Shown one piece after another: positions 55,346-63,976 of a stretch of DNA of 64,000 nt (positions within the stretch are counted from its first letter, which is position 1; every line of letters starts with the position of its first letter). The stretch covers positions 496,001 through 560,000 of the forward strand of contig NC_007908.1 of the NCBI RefSeq assembly GCF_000013605.1, written 5' to 3'. The translations under genes were made by a program, and so were the position numbers. The notes below the pieces were generated by a model. It made no database searches. It was not told the DNA's origin and worked only from the letters and a program-made list of their open reading frames with translations. Origin of the DNA: Rhodoferax ferrireducens T118 (GTDB lineage: Bacteria > Pseudomonadota > Gammaproteobacteria > Burkholderiales > Burkholderiaceae_C).

Positions 55346-56383
55346 GCCGTGCTCGCAGCCTCCGGCGCCTCGTTCGCTCAGTCCAGCGTGACGCTTTATG
55401 GCATTGCTGATGTTTACTTGGGCAACACGAAATTGACCGGGCACGATGGCGTCAGCACAACGACCAATTCCCTTGGCAGCGGTGGTGTCAGCACCGATCG
55501 TTGGGGTTTTAAAGGGTCTGAAGATTTGGGCGGTGGCCTGAAAGCCAATTTCTTGCTGGAGCAAGGTTTTAACATTGACACGGGCGCAGCCAAGGGCACG
55601 GGCAACAATGCGGCTGGTTTGCCCGTAGCCGGTGCGCAAGGCTTTGCCCGCCAGTCCTACGTTGGTTTCTCGGGTGGCTTCGGTGAAGTCAAATTGGGCA
55701 AGATGTGGACTGCTTTTGATGATGTCAATGGTGCCACTGATGCGGTTTTTGACTCGGCCCTGTCGCCGATGTACTACGTCTTTACCAGCACCAACTACAA
55801 CGCCAACCCCGGCAACTCTGTTTACTACACAACCCCGACCTTCAGCGGCTTTAGCGGCACAGTCAGCTATGGCTTGGGCGAAAACAAGACGGCTGCTCAA
55901 AATGCTGGTTCCAACGCAGCCTTCAATGTGCAGTACACAGGCGGTCCGGTGTACGTGGCTTTGGGCTATCAATCCGAGAAAGACAATGGCAATGTGAGCT
56001 CGCGTGACTTTACCCGCGTCAATGCTTCTTATGATTTGGGCGTTGTCAAGCTCATGGGCAACCTTGGCCGCACCAAAGCGAACGACAAGTCCACCAACGA
56101 ATGGCAACTGGGCGTTGATTACCCTGTGGGCAGCGCTTTGACGCTGTCTGCCAGCTACGCAGCTTCCAAAGGTGGGGTCCTGACTACTTTTGCGCCGACT
56201 GCAGCAGGTACAGCTGATGTCAAGCGCACGGGCTTTGGCATCGGTGCTTCTTACTCCCTGTCCAAGCGTACGTCCTTGTATGGTGGTTACATGGCTGCCA
56301 AGGAAGAAGCCAACGCCAACTTTGTCGGCACTGCTGATGCCGAAACCAAGCTGTTTGCTGTTGGTCTTCGCCACGCATTCTGA
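55346..56383 (+). pseudogene. 5'-truncated Burkholderiales-type porin
   Basis: 345 codons of a gram-negative trimeric porin (Porin_4/OmpC-like), from AVLAASGASFAQ|SSVTLYGIADVY to the C-terminal LFAVGLRHAF (final Phe for BAM recognition). The first about nine residues of the signal peptide (the family and the neighbouring gene have MKKSLIAL) and any promoter are absent. The preceding bases are antisense rep sequence. In-frame ATGs exist inside the rep antisense (55238, 55253, 55325) and could give odd N-termini; 55253 offers a signal-like MRSLSLAASAAACWAL. A terminator follows. The mature barrel is intact, so the gene may be only recently inactivated. Confidence 0.8.
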
Positions 56384-56432
56384 TCCCGGCGGTTTGCCGG
56401 CCTGCCTGGCAAACCGCAGCTGACTCAGATAA

Positions 56433-56458
56433 AACCGCCTTTCGGGGCGGTTTTTTTT
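56433..56458 (+). terminator. Terminator of the truncated porin gene
   Basis: AACCGCC-TTTCGG-GGCGGTT followed by six or more T. A standard Rho-independent terminator about 50 bases after the stop. Confidence 0.88.
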
Positions 56459-56600
56459 GGCTGACCGTTCCCGACCCCAACTAAAGCGTTGTATCTGACC
56501 CACATAAACCGGCTATATTTAGCCGCTTGCCCCCAAAATCTTTGCGCTGGTCAGCTCGCTCTGGTCAAATGGAACTCAACTTCTACTCAAGAAGTGATGC

Positions 56601-56619
56601 GAAGCACAACAAGTGCTTC
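56601..56619 (+). promoter_or_regulatory. Leader hairpin of the second porin
   Basis: GAAGCAC-AACAA-GTGCTTC, a seven-base-pair stem 27 bases before the ATG of the porin at 56646. The leader between the upstream terminator and the porin is about 190 bases and contains another small stem (GGCTATATTTAGCC near 56510). Long, structured porin leaders are commonly targets of small RNAs, which is a possibility here. Confidence 0.35.
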
Positions 56620-56645
56620 ACCAATATTAACTTTGGAGTATTTGA

Positions 56646-57662
56646 ATGAAAAAATCCCTAATCGCCTTGGCAGTGCTCGCTGCTTCCGGCGCCGCTATGG
56701 CCCAGTCTTCCGTCACGCTGTACGGTGTTGCAGACGTCGGTTTTGCCCATGAAGACAACGGTAGCACCAGCGTCAACCGTATGGATTCTGGCAATTTGAA
56801 CGGCAGTCGTTGGGGCCTGAAAGGCTCTGAAGATCTGGGCGGCGGCTTGAAAGCGATTTTCACCCTCGAAGCCGGTTTTAGCCTTGACACAGGCGCACAG
56901 GCAGATGCAGCAAGTTTCTTTAACCGCCAATCTTTTGTTGGTGTGTCTAGCAACTTTGGTACCGTCAAGCTTGGTCGTCAAATGAACCCCGTCTATGCCA
57001 CCGCATCCACCTGGGATTCGTTTGGTGACGCACTGGCCGGTGACTCCTCGCATTTGTTTAGCTACAACGGCAGCCGCACCAACAACATGATCTCCTACAA
57101 CTACAGTGCCAATGGCTTCTACGGCGAGTTGCAGTATGGTCTGGGTGAAGTTGCAGGTAACAACTCGATTACCGGTGACAACTCTGCTGGTCGCAGTGCT
57201 GCCATGTTTGTGGGCTACATGAGAGGCCCCTTCGATGTCGTGCTGACGCATCAAAATATCCATAACAGCGGCCCTTACACGACTGCCACCAAAATGACAT
57301 TGCTGGGCGGCAATTATGATTTCGGCGTGGTTAAGCTGTTTGCGGCCTATGCAGTTGAAAAGACCCTGGGTGTTGGCGCCAAGGACCAAAAAGACGCTCA
57401 CCTCGGTCTGACGGCACCCGTTGGCACCGCTGGCACGGTCGAACTGTCCTATCTCCGCAAGAAGGATGATCTGGTCTCCAATGCCAATGCCCATCAAGTG
57501 GCCGTTGGCTACGTTCACACGCTGTCCAAGCGCACTGCGTTGTACACCAGCTACGCTCAGATGAGCAACGAGAGTGCAGCGGCTTATAGCGCTGGCAAGC
57601 TCGTTGTCCCCGCTGGCAATAGCGACAAGGTGTTCGACATTGGCGTGCGCCACTCGTTCTAA
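56646..57662 (+). CDS. Gram-negative porin
   Basis: 338-residue general porin. Signal peptide MKKSLIALAVLAASGAAMA, mature start QSSVTLYGVADVGF, the conserved RWGLKGSEDLGGGLKAIFTLE (as GSRWGLKGSEDLGGGLKA), RQSFVGVSSNFGTVKLGRQ, and the C-terminal FDIGVRHSF. It forms a 16-stranded trimeric barrel for small solutes. TTTGGAG precedes the ATG. It is a diverged tandem partner of the truncated porin upstream, sharing the N-terminal third well and differing in loops. Confidence 0.95.
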   Translation: MKKSLIALAVLAASGAAMAQSSVTLYGVADVGFAHEDNGSTSVNRMDSGNLNGSRWGLKGSEDLGGGLKAIFTLEAGFSLDTGAQADAASFFNRQSFVGVSSNFGTVKLGRQMNPVYATASTWDSFGDALAGDSSHLFSYNGSRTNNMISYNYSANGFYGELQYGLGEVAGNNSITGDNSAGRSAAMFVGYMRGPFDVVLTHQNIHNSGPYTTATKMTLLGGNYDFGVVKLFAAYAVEKTLGVGAKDQKDAHLGLTAPVGTAGTVELSYLRKKDDLVSNANAHQVAVGYVHTLSKRTALYTSYAQMSNESAAAYSAGKLVVPAGNSDKVFDIGVRHSF

Positions 57663-57701
57663 TCTGACGCTGACGCAAGTCAGTTAAAGCTTGAATCCAA
57701 A

Positions 57702-57735
57702 AACCCCGCTGTGGCAACACAGCGGGGTTTTTTGT
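57702..57735 (+). terminator. Terminator of the second porin
   Basis: AACCCCGCTGTG-GCAA-CACAGCGGGGTT with a following T-run: a perfect twelve-base-pair stem with a GNRA-type loop, 40 bases after the stop. Confidence 0.93.
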
Positions 57736-57811
57736 TGAGTGGTGACGCACCGAGGTGCTGGAAATCAATCTTTAAGACGCGGTTGCTGACATGTTGGTTT
57801 GGTTTCTCGCT

Positions 57812-58819
57812 TCAGGCAAAGTGGTCGAACGAGGCGTAGCGGTCGGGCACGGGCTGCCTTTGGGCATCCATCAAGCGCAGGCCGCGCTCGGCCTCAATTT
57901 GCCCGATGCGGGTGACGGGTGTCAAGCTGGCCGCCGCTGCGGCGGCGACGGCCTCGCGGCGGGCCACCGGGGCGGTGAACAGCAGCTCGTAATCGTCGCC
58001 CCCAGAGAGCGCCCAGCGGCGCCATTGCTCTGGCGCAATATTCGTATCAAATTGACCTGTAGCCCCCGTGTAATAGGCGTGAGCTGCTATTAAGGAAGTA
58101 GCAACATCGGCGTCCACCGTGGCGCCCACGCCCGACTGCTGCAGGATGTGGCCAAGGTCGCCAAGCAGGCCGTCGCTGACATCAATGGCCGCATTGGCAA
58201 CGCCGCGCAGTGCCAGGCCCAGCGCCACGCGCGGGGTCGGGGTTTCGAGGCGCACGCGGGCCGCGGTGAACACCGCCTCGGGGACCGACACGGTGCCCCG
58301 AAATACCTCCAGCGCCAGCCGGGCGTCACCCAGGTTGCCACTGATATACAGGTCATCGCCCGCTTGCGCGCCCGAGCGCAGCAGCGCTTGCGATCGCCCC
58401 GCCATCACCGGTACCTCGCCAAACACCGTGATGCAGATGTTGAGCGGCCCCTGCGTGGTGTCGCCGCCGATCAGTTCGCAGCTGTGCGCGTCGGCCAGCG
58501 CCAGCAAGCCCTGCGCGAACGGCGCCAGCCAGGACTCGTCGGCGCGCGGCAGCGCCAGCGCCAGGCTGAACGCCAGCGGGCGGGCGCCACAGGCGGCGAG
58601 GTCGCTCAAATTGACGGCCAGCGCCTTGTGCCCGAGCTTGAAGGGATCCAGCGTGGAGACAAAGTGTCGTCCTTCGACCAGCATGTCGCAGGAAATGGCC
58701 AACTGCGTGCCGGGCGCCGGCTGCAGCAGCGCGCAGTCGTCGCCAATCCCCAAGGCTACGCGTGCGGCGTGGCGCTCAGGGCGTTTGAAATAGCGTTCGA
58801 TCAGTTCAAATTCACCCAT
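57812..58819 (-). CDS. thiL: Thiamine-monophosphate kinase
   Basis: 335-residue ATP-dependent kinase making thiamine diphosphate. Opening GEFELIERYF, metal/ATP sites GIGDDCALL and SCDMLVEGRHF, NLSDLAACGA, GGDTTQGPL, IDVSDGLLGDLGHI and WALSGGDDYELLFTAP. Residues about 238-261 (VATSLIAAHAYYTGATGQFD) are encoded by repeat copy 9 and lie between the conserved DVSDGLL and SGGDDYEL regions. That segment is about ten residues longer than in the ThiL proteins that I remember. It follows the Gcr-type gene by two bases. Confidence 0.94.
   Translation of the reverse strand: MGEFELIERYFKRPERHAARVALGIGDDCALLQPAPGTQLAISCDMLVEGRHFVSTLDPFKLGHKALAVNLSDLAACGARPLAFSLALALPRADESWLAPFAQGLLALADAHSCELIGGDTTQGPLNICITVFGEVPVMAGRSQALLRSGAQAGDDLYISGNLGDARLALEVFRGTVSVPEAVFTAARVRLETPTPRVALGLALRGVANAAIDVSDGLLGDLGHILQQSGVGATVDADVATSLIAAHAYYTGATGQFDTNIAPEQWRRWALSGGDDYELLFTAPVARREAVAAAAAASLTPVTRIGQIEAERGLRLMDAQRQPVPDRYASFDHFA
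58038..58107 (-). repeat. Dispersed repeat copy 9, inside thiL
   Basis: On the minus strand: TTGCTACTTCCTTAATAGCAGCTCACGCC, TACACGGGGGCTACAGG and the tail TTTGATACGAATATTG. Sense orientation, shared frame (LIAAHAYYTGATG). It adds residues without breaking the frame. Confidence 0.82.
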
Positions 58820-58821
58820 GG

Positions 58822-60876
58822 CTAGTCAACCTTATCGTTTGCTGGCGGCGTGGGGATTGTTTCCTTTGCCGGCAAAAAGAAGCTCAGCGGCGCATGGCGC
58901 CAGCGCGCGCGAATGGCGGTGCGAATACGGGAGCGGTCGATGCCACCGATGTTGTGGGCGCGCAAAGCAAGCCGGAACGCAAAGTAAAAACTGACCCCCA
59001 CGTTGAGCACAGCGGTGACCACAATGCCGACCACGCACCACCAGAAAGCCGATTGCTGGAGTACCGCCAGGCCGAGGCTAGCGGCTGCCGCGGCCAGTTG
59101 GCCGGTGGACAGTGTCACGTGCCGCACTTCCAGCCCCAGTCCGAAGAACGCGGCAAAAGCCGGGACCAAACCCAGCATCAACCCGAGCGACACATTGGCC
59201 GCCAGACCTGAGATGTTGTCGCGCATGAACTGCGCCCAACGCCCGGCACGCGCAATTCCCAGAGCTGCAGTGATCTTGGGGTTGTAGCGCAGCGCCGAGT
59301 CCAGCCGGTGCAGCACAAACCAGTTCTCGACCCAACCTGCGATGATGCTCGACGCAAACAGCAGCACACCCGTCAGCGCGGCAAACAGCGCTGTCGGGCC
59401 GAACACGTGGAGCGTGTGCAGCACGTGCTCGGCCTCCTTCACGTCAATCATCGGCTTTCCCAGAGTGAACCAGAGCGCCGCGCTGATCAGCACGACACAC
59501 GGCGCCACCAACGCCAGGTTGCCCACCACGGCTGCTACCTGCGAGCGCACCAGATGGGTGACTTCATCGACAAACAGGTCAATCGCCCCGGGTTCGTCGA
59601 GGTCCTTGAGTTTGGCGGCCATGGCTGGGGCCGTCATGGCTGGCTGTTTGGTGGCGACGGTCCAGTGCAGCAACTGGATCAGCACAAAACTCAGGGCATA
59701 GTTCAGGCCGGCATAAAACCCGCTCCAGAAAGCCGACAAGCCGAGCGACAGCACCATGAACTTGAACAGCGTGGTGAGCGACATCACGGCGCCGCCACCC
59801 GCTGCATCGCGCAGCATGGCGCCGTATTCGGCCCGGGTGCGGGTAATGTAGTGCTCGCCGGTCTCGGAGCTGCGCTCGGCCACTTTGGCGGCCAGCATCG
59901 ATGAGTTGGAGGCAATCAGGGCGCGCAGACTGCGCCGCGCTTGCCCCACCAGGACCAGATGCGCCAGCAGACGCGCGGTGCTGGCCTGCGGGTTGGCCGC
60001 CAGCAGGCAATCGAGCAGGGCGCGAACGCGCAGCACCCGTTCACGCAGTTGACGCAACTGGAACACCAGGTTGACGGAAATGCCGTTGGCATCCAGATGG
60101 GTGTAAACCGACGCAGCCGCCTGACGGCAAGCCTCCAGGCGGCTCAGGTACCGCTGCAGCGCGTCCTGGCGTTCGGCGGAGTTGACGTGCGGGCTGGCCA
60201 GAAAGGCGACTTGCAGCGCCATGATGTCGCCGTCCAGGGCGTGAAAGGGGGCCGTTTCCAGCGCCGGGGCACTCATGCGCAAACGCAGTTCCGGTGAAAA
60301 ACCGGTGGCGCGAATCTGGCTGGTGCAAAAGGTCAGCGCCTCAAGCAGTGTCGCCTGCCAGGGCGAGACGCTGCCTTGCTTGACCTGGGGCACCCAGGCA
60401 CAGTTGTCGTTGCCGGCATCCAGACACGAGAGTTGCAGTAACTCAGACAGCCGCATCAAGGTGGCGTCGTCCAGGGCGCTGATCCATTGGGCATCAAACG
60501 CATCACACAACACCAGTGAAAACAGGGCCGAGGCATCGACAGTTTCGGGGGTTCCTGGCAACCATTTGAGGCGCAGGCGCTCGGCCAGCTCGCTGGCAAA
60601 AGCGCTGCGGGACGAAAACCCGTAGTCGGCCAGCAAGGCCGTCGCATCCACGGTGGAAAGCAGCACCCGCCACCAGGCCTGCAGCTTGGCACGCGCATCC
60701 GGGCGCTGTTGCAGCGTGTCGAGCAGCAGCGTCATACGTGCCACCGCGTGCGGCACTGAATCGCGGCCACCACGGACCCAGCGCAGCAAGTCAATCAGCC
60801 ACAGGTGGCGGTGCGCCAGATGGGCTTGCGGGTCCAGGGCATCGAGCAGTTCAGCCAGGTCAAGTTTTTGGGTCAT
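58822..60876 (-). CDS. Gcr-type 'site-specific recombinase' membrane protein
   Basis: 684-residue protein of the family annotated in databases as site-specific recombinase (Gcr, PF10136). An N-terminal helical, soluble half (about residues 1-370) is followed by about six to eight membrane segments (LFKFMVLSLGLSAFWSGFYAG; LALVAPCVVLISAALWFTLG; FAALTGVLLFASSIIAGW; FAAFFGLGLEVRH). No tyrosine or serine recombinase catalytic motif is visible, and the membrane topology argues against DNA cleavage. I treat the recombinase label as doubtful. It sits in a minus-strand unit apaG - this gene - thiL, all closely spaced. Confidence 0.8.
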   Translation of the reverse strand: MTQKLDLAELLDALDPQAHLAHRHLWLIDLLRWVRGGRDSVPHAVARMTLLLDTLQQRPDARAKLQAWWRVLLSTVDATALLADYGFSSRSAFASELAERLRLKWLPGTPETVDASALFSLVLCDAFDAQWISALDDATLMRLSELLQLSCLDAGNDNCAWVPQVKQGSVSPWQATLLEALTFCTSQIRATGFSPELRLRMSAPALETAPFHALDGDIMALQVAFLASPHVNSAERQDALQRYLSRLEACRQAAASVYTHLDANGISVNLVFQLRQLRERVLRVRALLDCLLAANPQASTARLLAHLVLVGQARRSLRALIASNSSMLAAKVAERSSETGEHYITRTRAEYGAMLRDAAGGGAVMSLTTLFKFMVLSLGLSAFWSGFYAGLNYALSFVLIQLLHWTVATKQPAMTAPAMAAKLKDLDEPGAIDLFVDEVTHLVRSQVAAVVGNLALVAPCVVLISAALWFTLGKPMIDVKEAEHVLHTLHVFGPTALFAALTGVLLFASSIIAGWVENWFVLHRLDSALRYNPKITAALGIARAGRWAQFMRDNISGLAANVSLGLMLGLVPAFAAFFGLGLEVRHVTLSTGQLAAAAASLGLAVLQQSAFWWCVVGIVVTAVLNVGVSFYFAFRLALRAHNIGGIDRSRIRTAIRARWRHAPLSFFLPAKETIPTPPANDKVD

Positions 60877-60887
60877 CGATTCGGGTT

Positions 60888-61280
60888 TCAGTGCAGTGTG
60901 CGCGCGCCGCCGCTGGGGCTCAGGCCATCGAGCACAAACATCGGCACATCGACATCGAACTTTTCGCCGTCTTCGGCGACGCAAAAAAAGCTGCCATGCA
61001 TGGTGCCCGTGGGGGTGCGCAGGCGGGTGCCGCTGGTGTATTCAAACGCTTCACCGGGTTTGAGCAGAGGCTGCTGCCCGACCACACCCAGGCCCTTCAC
61101 GCGCTCGGTGTGGCCGTTGGCGTCGTTCACGTTCCAGGTGCGTGAGATCAACTGGGCACTGACCTGCCCCACATTGATGATGGTGATGGTGTAAGCGAAC
61201 ACATACAGGTCTTGCTGTGGTGCTGACTGGTCGGCAAGATAGCGAGACTCGACTTCAACGCGAAACTGGTACTGGGACAT
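60888..61280 (-). CDS. apaG: ApaG protein
   Basis: 130-residue single-domain protein with the ApaG (DUF525) immunoglobulin-like fold: VFAYTITIINVGQVSAQLISR, RTWNVNDANGHTERVKGLGVVGQQP (as a region), FEYTSGTRLRTPTGTMHGS and the ending MFVLDG. It is linked to Mg2+/Co2+ resistance and pyrophosphate binding in some bacteria, but its function is not firmly known. Standard length. It is the first gene of the apaG - Gcr - thiL unit and divergent from rpe. Confidence 0.93.
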   Translation of the reverse strand: MSQYQFRVEVESRYLADQSAPQQDLYVFAYTITIINVGQVSAQLISRTWNVNDANGHTERVKGLGVVGQQPLLKPGEAFEYTSGTRLRTPTGTMHGSFFCVAEDGEKFDVDVPMFVLDGLSPSGGARTLH

Positions 61281-61390
61281 GGCGCAATGCTATCCTGAAA
61301 ATTTGAGGGCCAGATCGCAGCTCGCGCGTCGTTGGCAGGCGCCGTCCCCAAGCGGGCATGAATTCAAAGGCAACTATTTATACTTCACCC

Positions 61391-62074
61391 ATGACTTACC
61401 GCATTGCCCCTTCCATTCTCTCCGCCGACTTTGCCCGCCTGGGTGAGGAACTCAGCCACGTCATTGCCGCCGGTTGCGACTGGATTCACTTTGACGTGAT
61501 GGACAACCACTACGTGCCCAATCTCACCTTCGGCCCGATGATCTGCGGTGCTTTGAAGCCGCATGCCAAGACCGCTGGCGGCGTGGCCGTGCCGATTGAT
61601 GTGCACCTGATGGTGCAACCGGTCGATGCGTTGGCCAGTGCCTTTGCCGATGCGGGGGCGGATTTGATCAGTTTTCACCCGGATGCATCCGGCCATGTGC
61701 ATCGCAGCATCCAGGCCATCAAGGCCAAGGGATGCAAGGCCGGCCTGGTGTTCAACCCGGCTGAACCCCTTGACGTGCTGGACTGGGTCATTGACGACAT
61801 TGATCTGATCCTGATCATGAGCGTCAACCCCGGCTTTGGCGGCCAGAGTTTTATTGATTCAGCCTTGCGCAAGATCGAGGATGTGCGTCGGCGCATCACG
61901 GCCTGCGGCAAAGACATTCGGCTGGAAGTCGATGGTGGCGTCAAGGTGGACAACATCCGGCGCGTCGCCGACGCCGGGGCCGACACTTTTGTGGCCGGCA
62001 GCGCCATTTTTGGCCAACCGGATTACAAGTCAGTGGTGGATGCCATGCGGCTGGCGCTGGGAACAGCCGCCTGA
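61391..62074 (+). CDS. rpe: Ribulose-phosphate 3-epimerase
   Basis: About 227 residues; TIM-barrel enzyme interconverting ribulose 5-phosphate and xylulose 5-phosphate. Metal ligands and catalytic residues are in [18 protein letters not shown] (His, Asp), VHLMV (His) and [11 protein letters not shown] (Asp), with the phosphate loop [13 protein letters not shown]. The ATG at 61391 ([14 protein letters not shown]) matches the family start; the ATG at 61358 would add 11 residues. Neither has an obvious ribosome site. Confidence 0.95.
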   Translation: MTYRIAPSILSADFARLGEELSHVIAAGCDWIHFDVMDNHYVPNLTFGPMICGALKPHAKTAGGVAVPIDVHLMVQPVDALASAFADAGADLISFHPDASGHVHRSIQAIKAKGCKAGLVFNPAEPLDVLDWVIDDIDLILIMSVNPGFGGQSFIDSALRKIEDVRRRITACGKDIRLEVDGGVKVDNIRRVADAGADTFVAGSAIFGQPDYKSVVDAMRLALGTAA

Positions 62075-62087
62075 TCCTCGCGCCAGC

Positions 62088-62591
62088 TCATTCTTCTGTT
62101 GGCGCTTTCGCCGGTGCGGGCCGGGTTGGCGCTTGAGTTTGGGCTTGAGTCAATTTTGGCAACTCCAGCGTGACCGATACCGGTGCATCCAGGCTGATGG
62201 CCAGGGATGCGCTGCGCGGCGCCACCGAGTGCAGCACCAACTCGTCATTCACATGGGCACCGACCCGGTACGGCTTGGCCGGTTTTCCATCGACGGAAAT
62301 CAGGGCGTAACTATCGCTGGCCCGGTTGGCAAGCACGCCGCTCAATTTGAAGTGACTGGCGGCGCTGTCCACCAGCTTGGCGCTCACGCTGGTCTGTCCA
62401 CCACCCAGCAGGCGAGCCACGACTTGCGGGTCCGCTGCCGGTGGGGCGGTATAAACCACAGCAGCCGTCAGGCTTGCCGGCACGGTGGCCTGCCACTTCA
62501 GGACCCAATAGGTGGCGCTGGCCGCGGCCAGGGCAGCCAGCAAAAAAGTGGCGATGCGTAGCCACCAGAGGGAAAGCAATGCGGTCTTCAT
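62088..62591 (-). CDS. gspC: Type II secretion GspC-like protein
   Basis: 167 residues: an inner-membrane helix (WLRIATFLLAALAAASATYWVL) and a periplasmic homology region (LLGGGQTSVSAKLVDSAASHFKLSGVLANRASDSYALISVDGKPAKPYRVGAHV as a region, residues about 62-116) that in the family contacts the secretin GspD. It lacks the C-terminal PDZ or coiled-coil domain and ends in a Pro/Ala/Thr-rich tail. It is divergent from gspG with only 50 bases between, the arrangement known from Burkholderia. Confidence 0.85.
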   Translation of the reverse strand: MKTALLSLWWLRIATFLLAALAAASATYWVLKWQATVPASLTAAVVYTAPPAADPQVVARLLGGGQTSVSAKLVDSAASHFKLSGVLANRASDSYALISVDGKPAKPYRVGAHVNDELVLHSVAPRSASLAISLDAPVSVTLELPKLTQAQTQAPTRPAPAKAPTEE

Positions 62592-62641
62592 GGCTGGATT
62601 ATCATTGAAGCGAACCCGATATTAGAAAGTGACTTAACCCG

Positions 62642-63085
62642 ATGAAATCAATTTCTCAAAGCATGCGTCGTCGCCTCCAGGCCGGCTTCACCCTGATCGA
62701 GCTGATGGTGGTGTTGCTGATCATCGGGGTGCTGGCCGCCCTGATCGTGCCGAACGTGCTGGACCGCGCTGATGACGCGCGGGTCACGGCGGCCAAGACA
62801 GACGTCAATAACCTGATGCAGGCCCTCAAGCTCTACCGGCTGGACAACCAGCGCTACCCCACGGCCGAGCAGGGTTTGCAAGCCTTGCTGACCAAACCCA
62901 CGACCGCGCCGGTGCCTCCCAACTGGAAGTCCTACCTTGACCTGCTGCCCAATGATCCCTGGGGCAAGCCCTATGTTTACCTCAACCCCGGCATCAAGGG
63001 CGAGGTCGATGTGATGTCCCTTGGTGCCGATGGCCAGGCCGGGGGCGAGGGTAAAAATGCTGATATTGGCAGCTGGCAACCATAG
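62642..63085 (+). CDS. gspG: Type II secretion major pseudopilin GspG
   Basis: 147-residue major pseudopilin. Prepilin peptidase site RRRLQAG|FTLIELMVVLLIIGVLAALIVP, with the +5 Glu present and the N-methylated Phe. C-terminal calcium-binding region PNDPWGKPYVYLNPGIKGEVDVMSLGADGQ. It builds the piston-like pseudopilus between inner and outer membranes. First gene of gspG-H-I-J. Confidence 0.96.
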   Translation: MKSISQSMRRRLQAGFTLIELMVVLLIIGVLAALIVPNVLDRADDARVTAAKTDVNNLMQALKLYRLDNQRYPTAEQGLQALLTKPTTAPVPPNWKSYLDLLPNDPWGKPYVYLNPGIKGEVDVMSLGADGQAGGEGKNADIGSWQP

Positions 63086-63131
63086 AGTGGGTTGGAATGG
63101 CTAAAAAGTCTTGAATTCGTCTTCGCTTGCG

Positions 63132-63599
63132 ATGACAAAAACCAGTACGAATCGGGGCTTTACGCTGCTGGAGTTGCTGGTAGTCGTTGCCGTCATCGCC
63201 ATGGCCTCCGCCGGTGTCGGCTTTGCGATGCGCGACACGTCACAGGTGCAGCTGGAGCGCGACGCCGAGCGCCTGGCGGCGTTGCTGGAGTCGGCGCGCG
63301 CACGTTCCCGGGTCAGCGGCGTGCCGGTGCGTTGGCGCGCCACGCCAACCGGGTTCCGTTTTGAGGGTTTGGCGCCCTCGGCGCAACCGGATTCCGATTT
63401 GCCGGAGCAATGGCTGGATCCGGATACGCGCGTGGCCGACGGCCCAGCCACCGCACCGGCTCTTACGCTGTTGTTGGGCCCGGATCCCATCATCGAGCCG
63501 CAACAGGTGGAGTTGACGTCTCGCACCCAGCCGGGTAAAAGCGTGCGCTTGGCCACCGACGGCGTGCGCCCCTTTGCAGTGCTGGCGGGCGTGCCGTGA
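63132..63599 (+). CDS. gspH: Type II secretion minor pseudopilin GspH
   Basis: About 155 residues. Prepilin site TNRG|FTLLELLVVVAVIAMASAGVG, with the +5 Glu, followed by a small beta-rich domain (VPVRWRATPTGFRFEGL). The ATG at 63132 is used; an in-frame TTG at 63111 is less likely. It overlaps gspI by four bases (GTGA). Confidence 0.88.
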   Translation: MTKTSTNRGFTLLELLVVVAVIAMASAGVGFAMRDTSQVQLERDAERLAALLESARARSRVSGVPVRWRATPTGFRFEGLAPSAQPDSDLPEQWLDPDTRVADGPATAPALTLLLGPDPIIEPQQVELTSRTQPGKSVRLATDGVRPFAVLAGVP

Positions 63600-63976
63600 A
63601 CAGCGCTCGCCAGCCGCAGCGCCACGGTGCGCGCGGCTTTACCCTGGTTGAAGTGCTGGTGGCGCTTGGTATTGTGGCCATTGCCCTGCTGGCTGGCTTG
63701 CAGGCCACCGCCGCCTTGACCCGCAACGCCCAGCGCCAGTCCGACGTCTTGCTGGCCCAGACCTGTGCCGAGAATGAGCTGGTCAAGGTGCGCCTGGCCA
63801 GGCAATTGCCCGACGTCGGCGACAGCAGCATCGCCTGCGAGCAGGCTGGGGAGGTCTTCACGGTGGCGCTGGCGGTGCGGCCCACGCCCAACTTCAATTT
63901 CCGACGGGTCGATGCGCAGGTGTTCAAGGGCGACGACGCCGTGCTGCGCTTGTCCACCGTGGCGGGGCGCTACTGA
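63596..63976 (+). CDS. gspI: Type II secretion minor pseudopilin GspI
   Basis: 126 residues. Prepilin site GARG|FTLVEVLVALGIVAIALLAG with the +5 Glu, and the family C-terminal region (ENELVKVRLARQLPDVGDS). Starts with GTG at 63596 within the end of gspH. It is part of the GspI-J-K tip complex. Confidence 0.9.
   Translation: MNSARQPQRHGARGFTLVEVLVALGIVAIALLAGLQATAALTRNAQRQSDVLLAQTCAENELVKVRLARQLPDVGDSSIACEQAGEVFTVALAVRPTPNFNFRRVDAQVFKGDDAVLRLSTVAGRY

Noticed and set aside
61360..61392. A possible tenth repeat copy before rpe (GGCAACTATTTATAC)
   Set aside because: Only a short AT-rich piece resembles the outer arm; the ACGGGGGCTAG core is absent.
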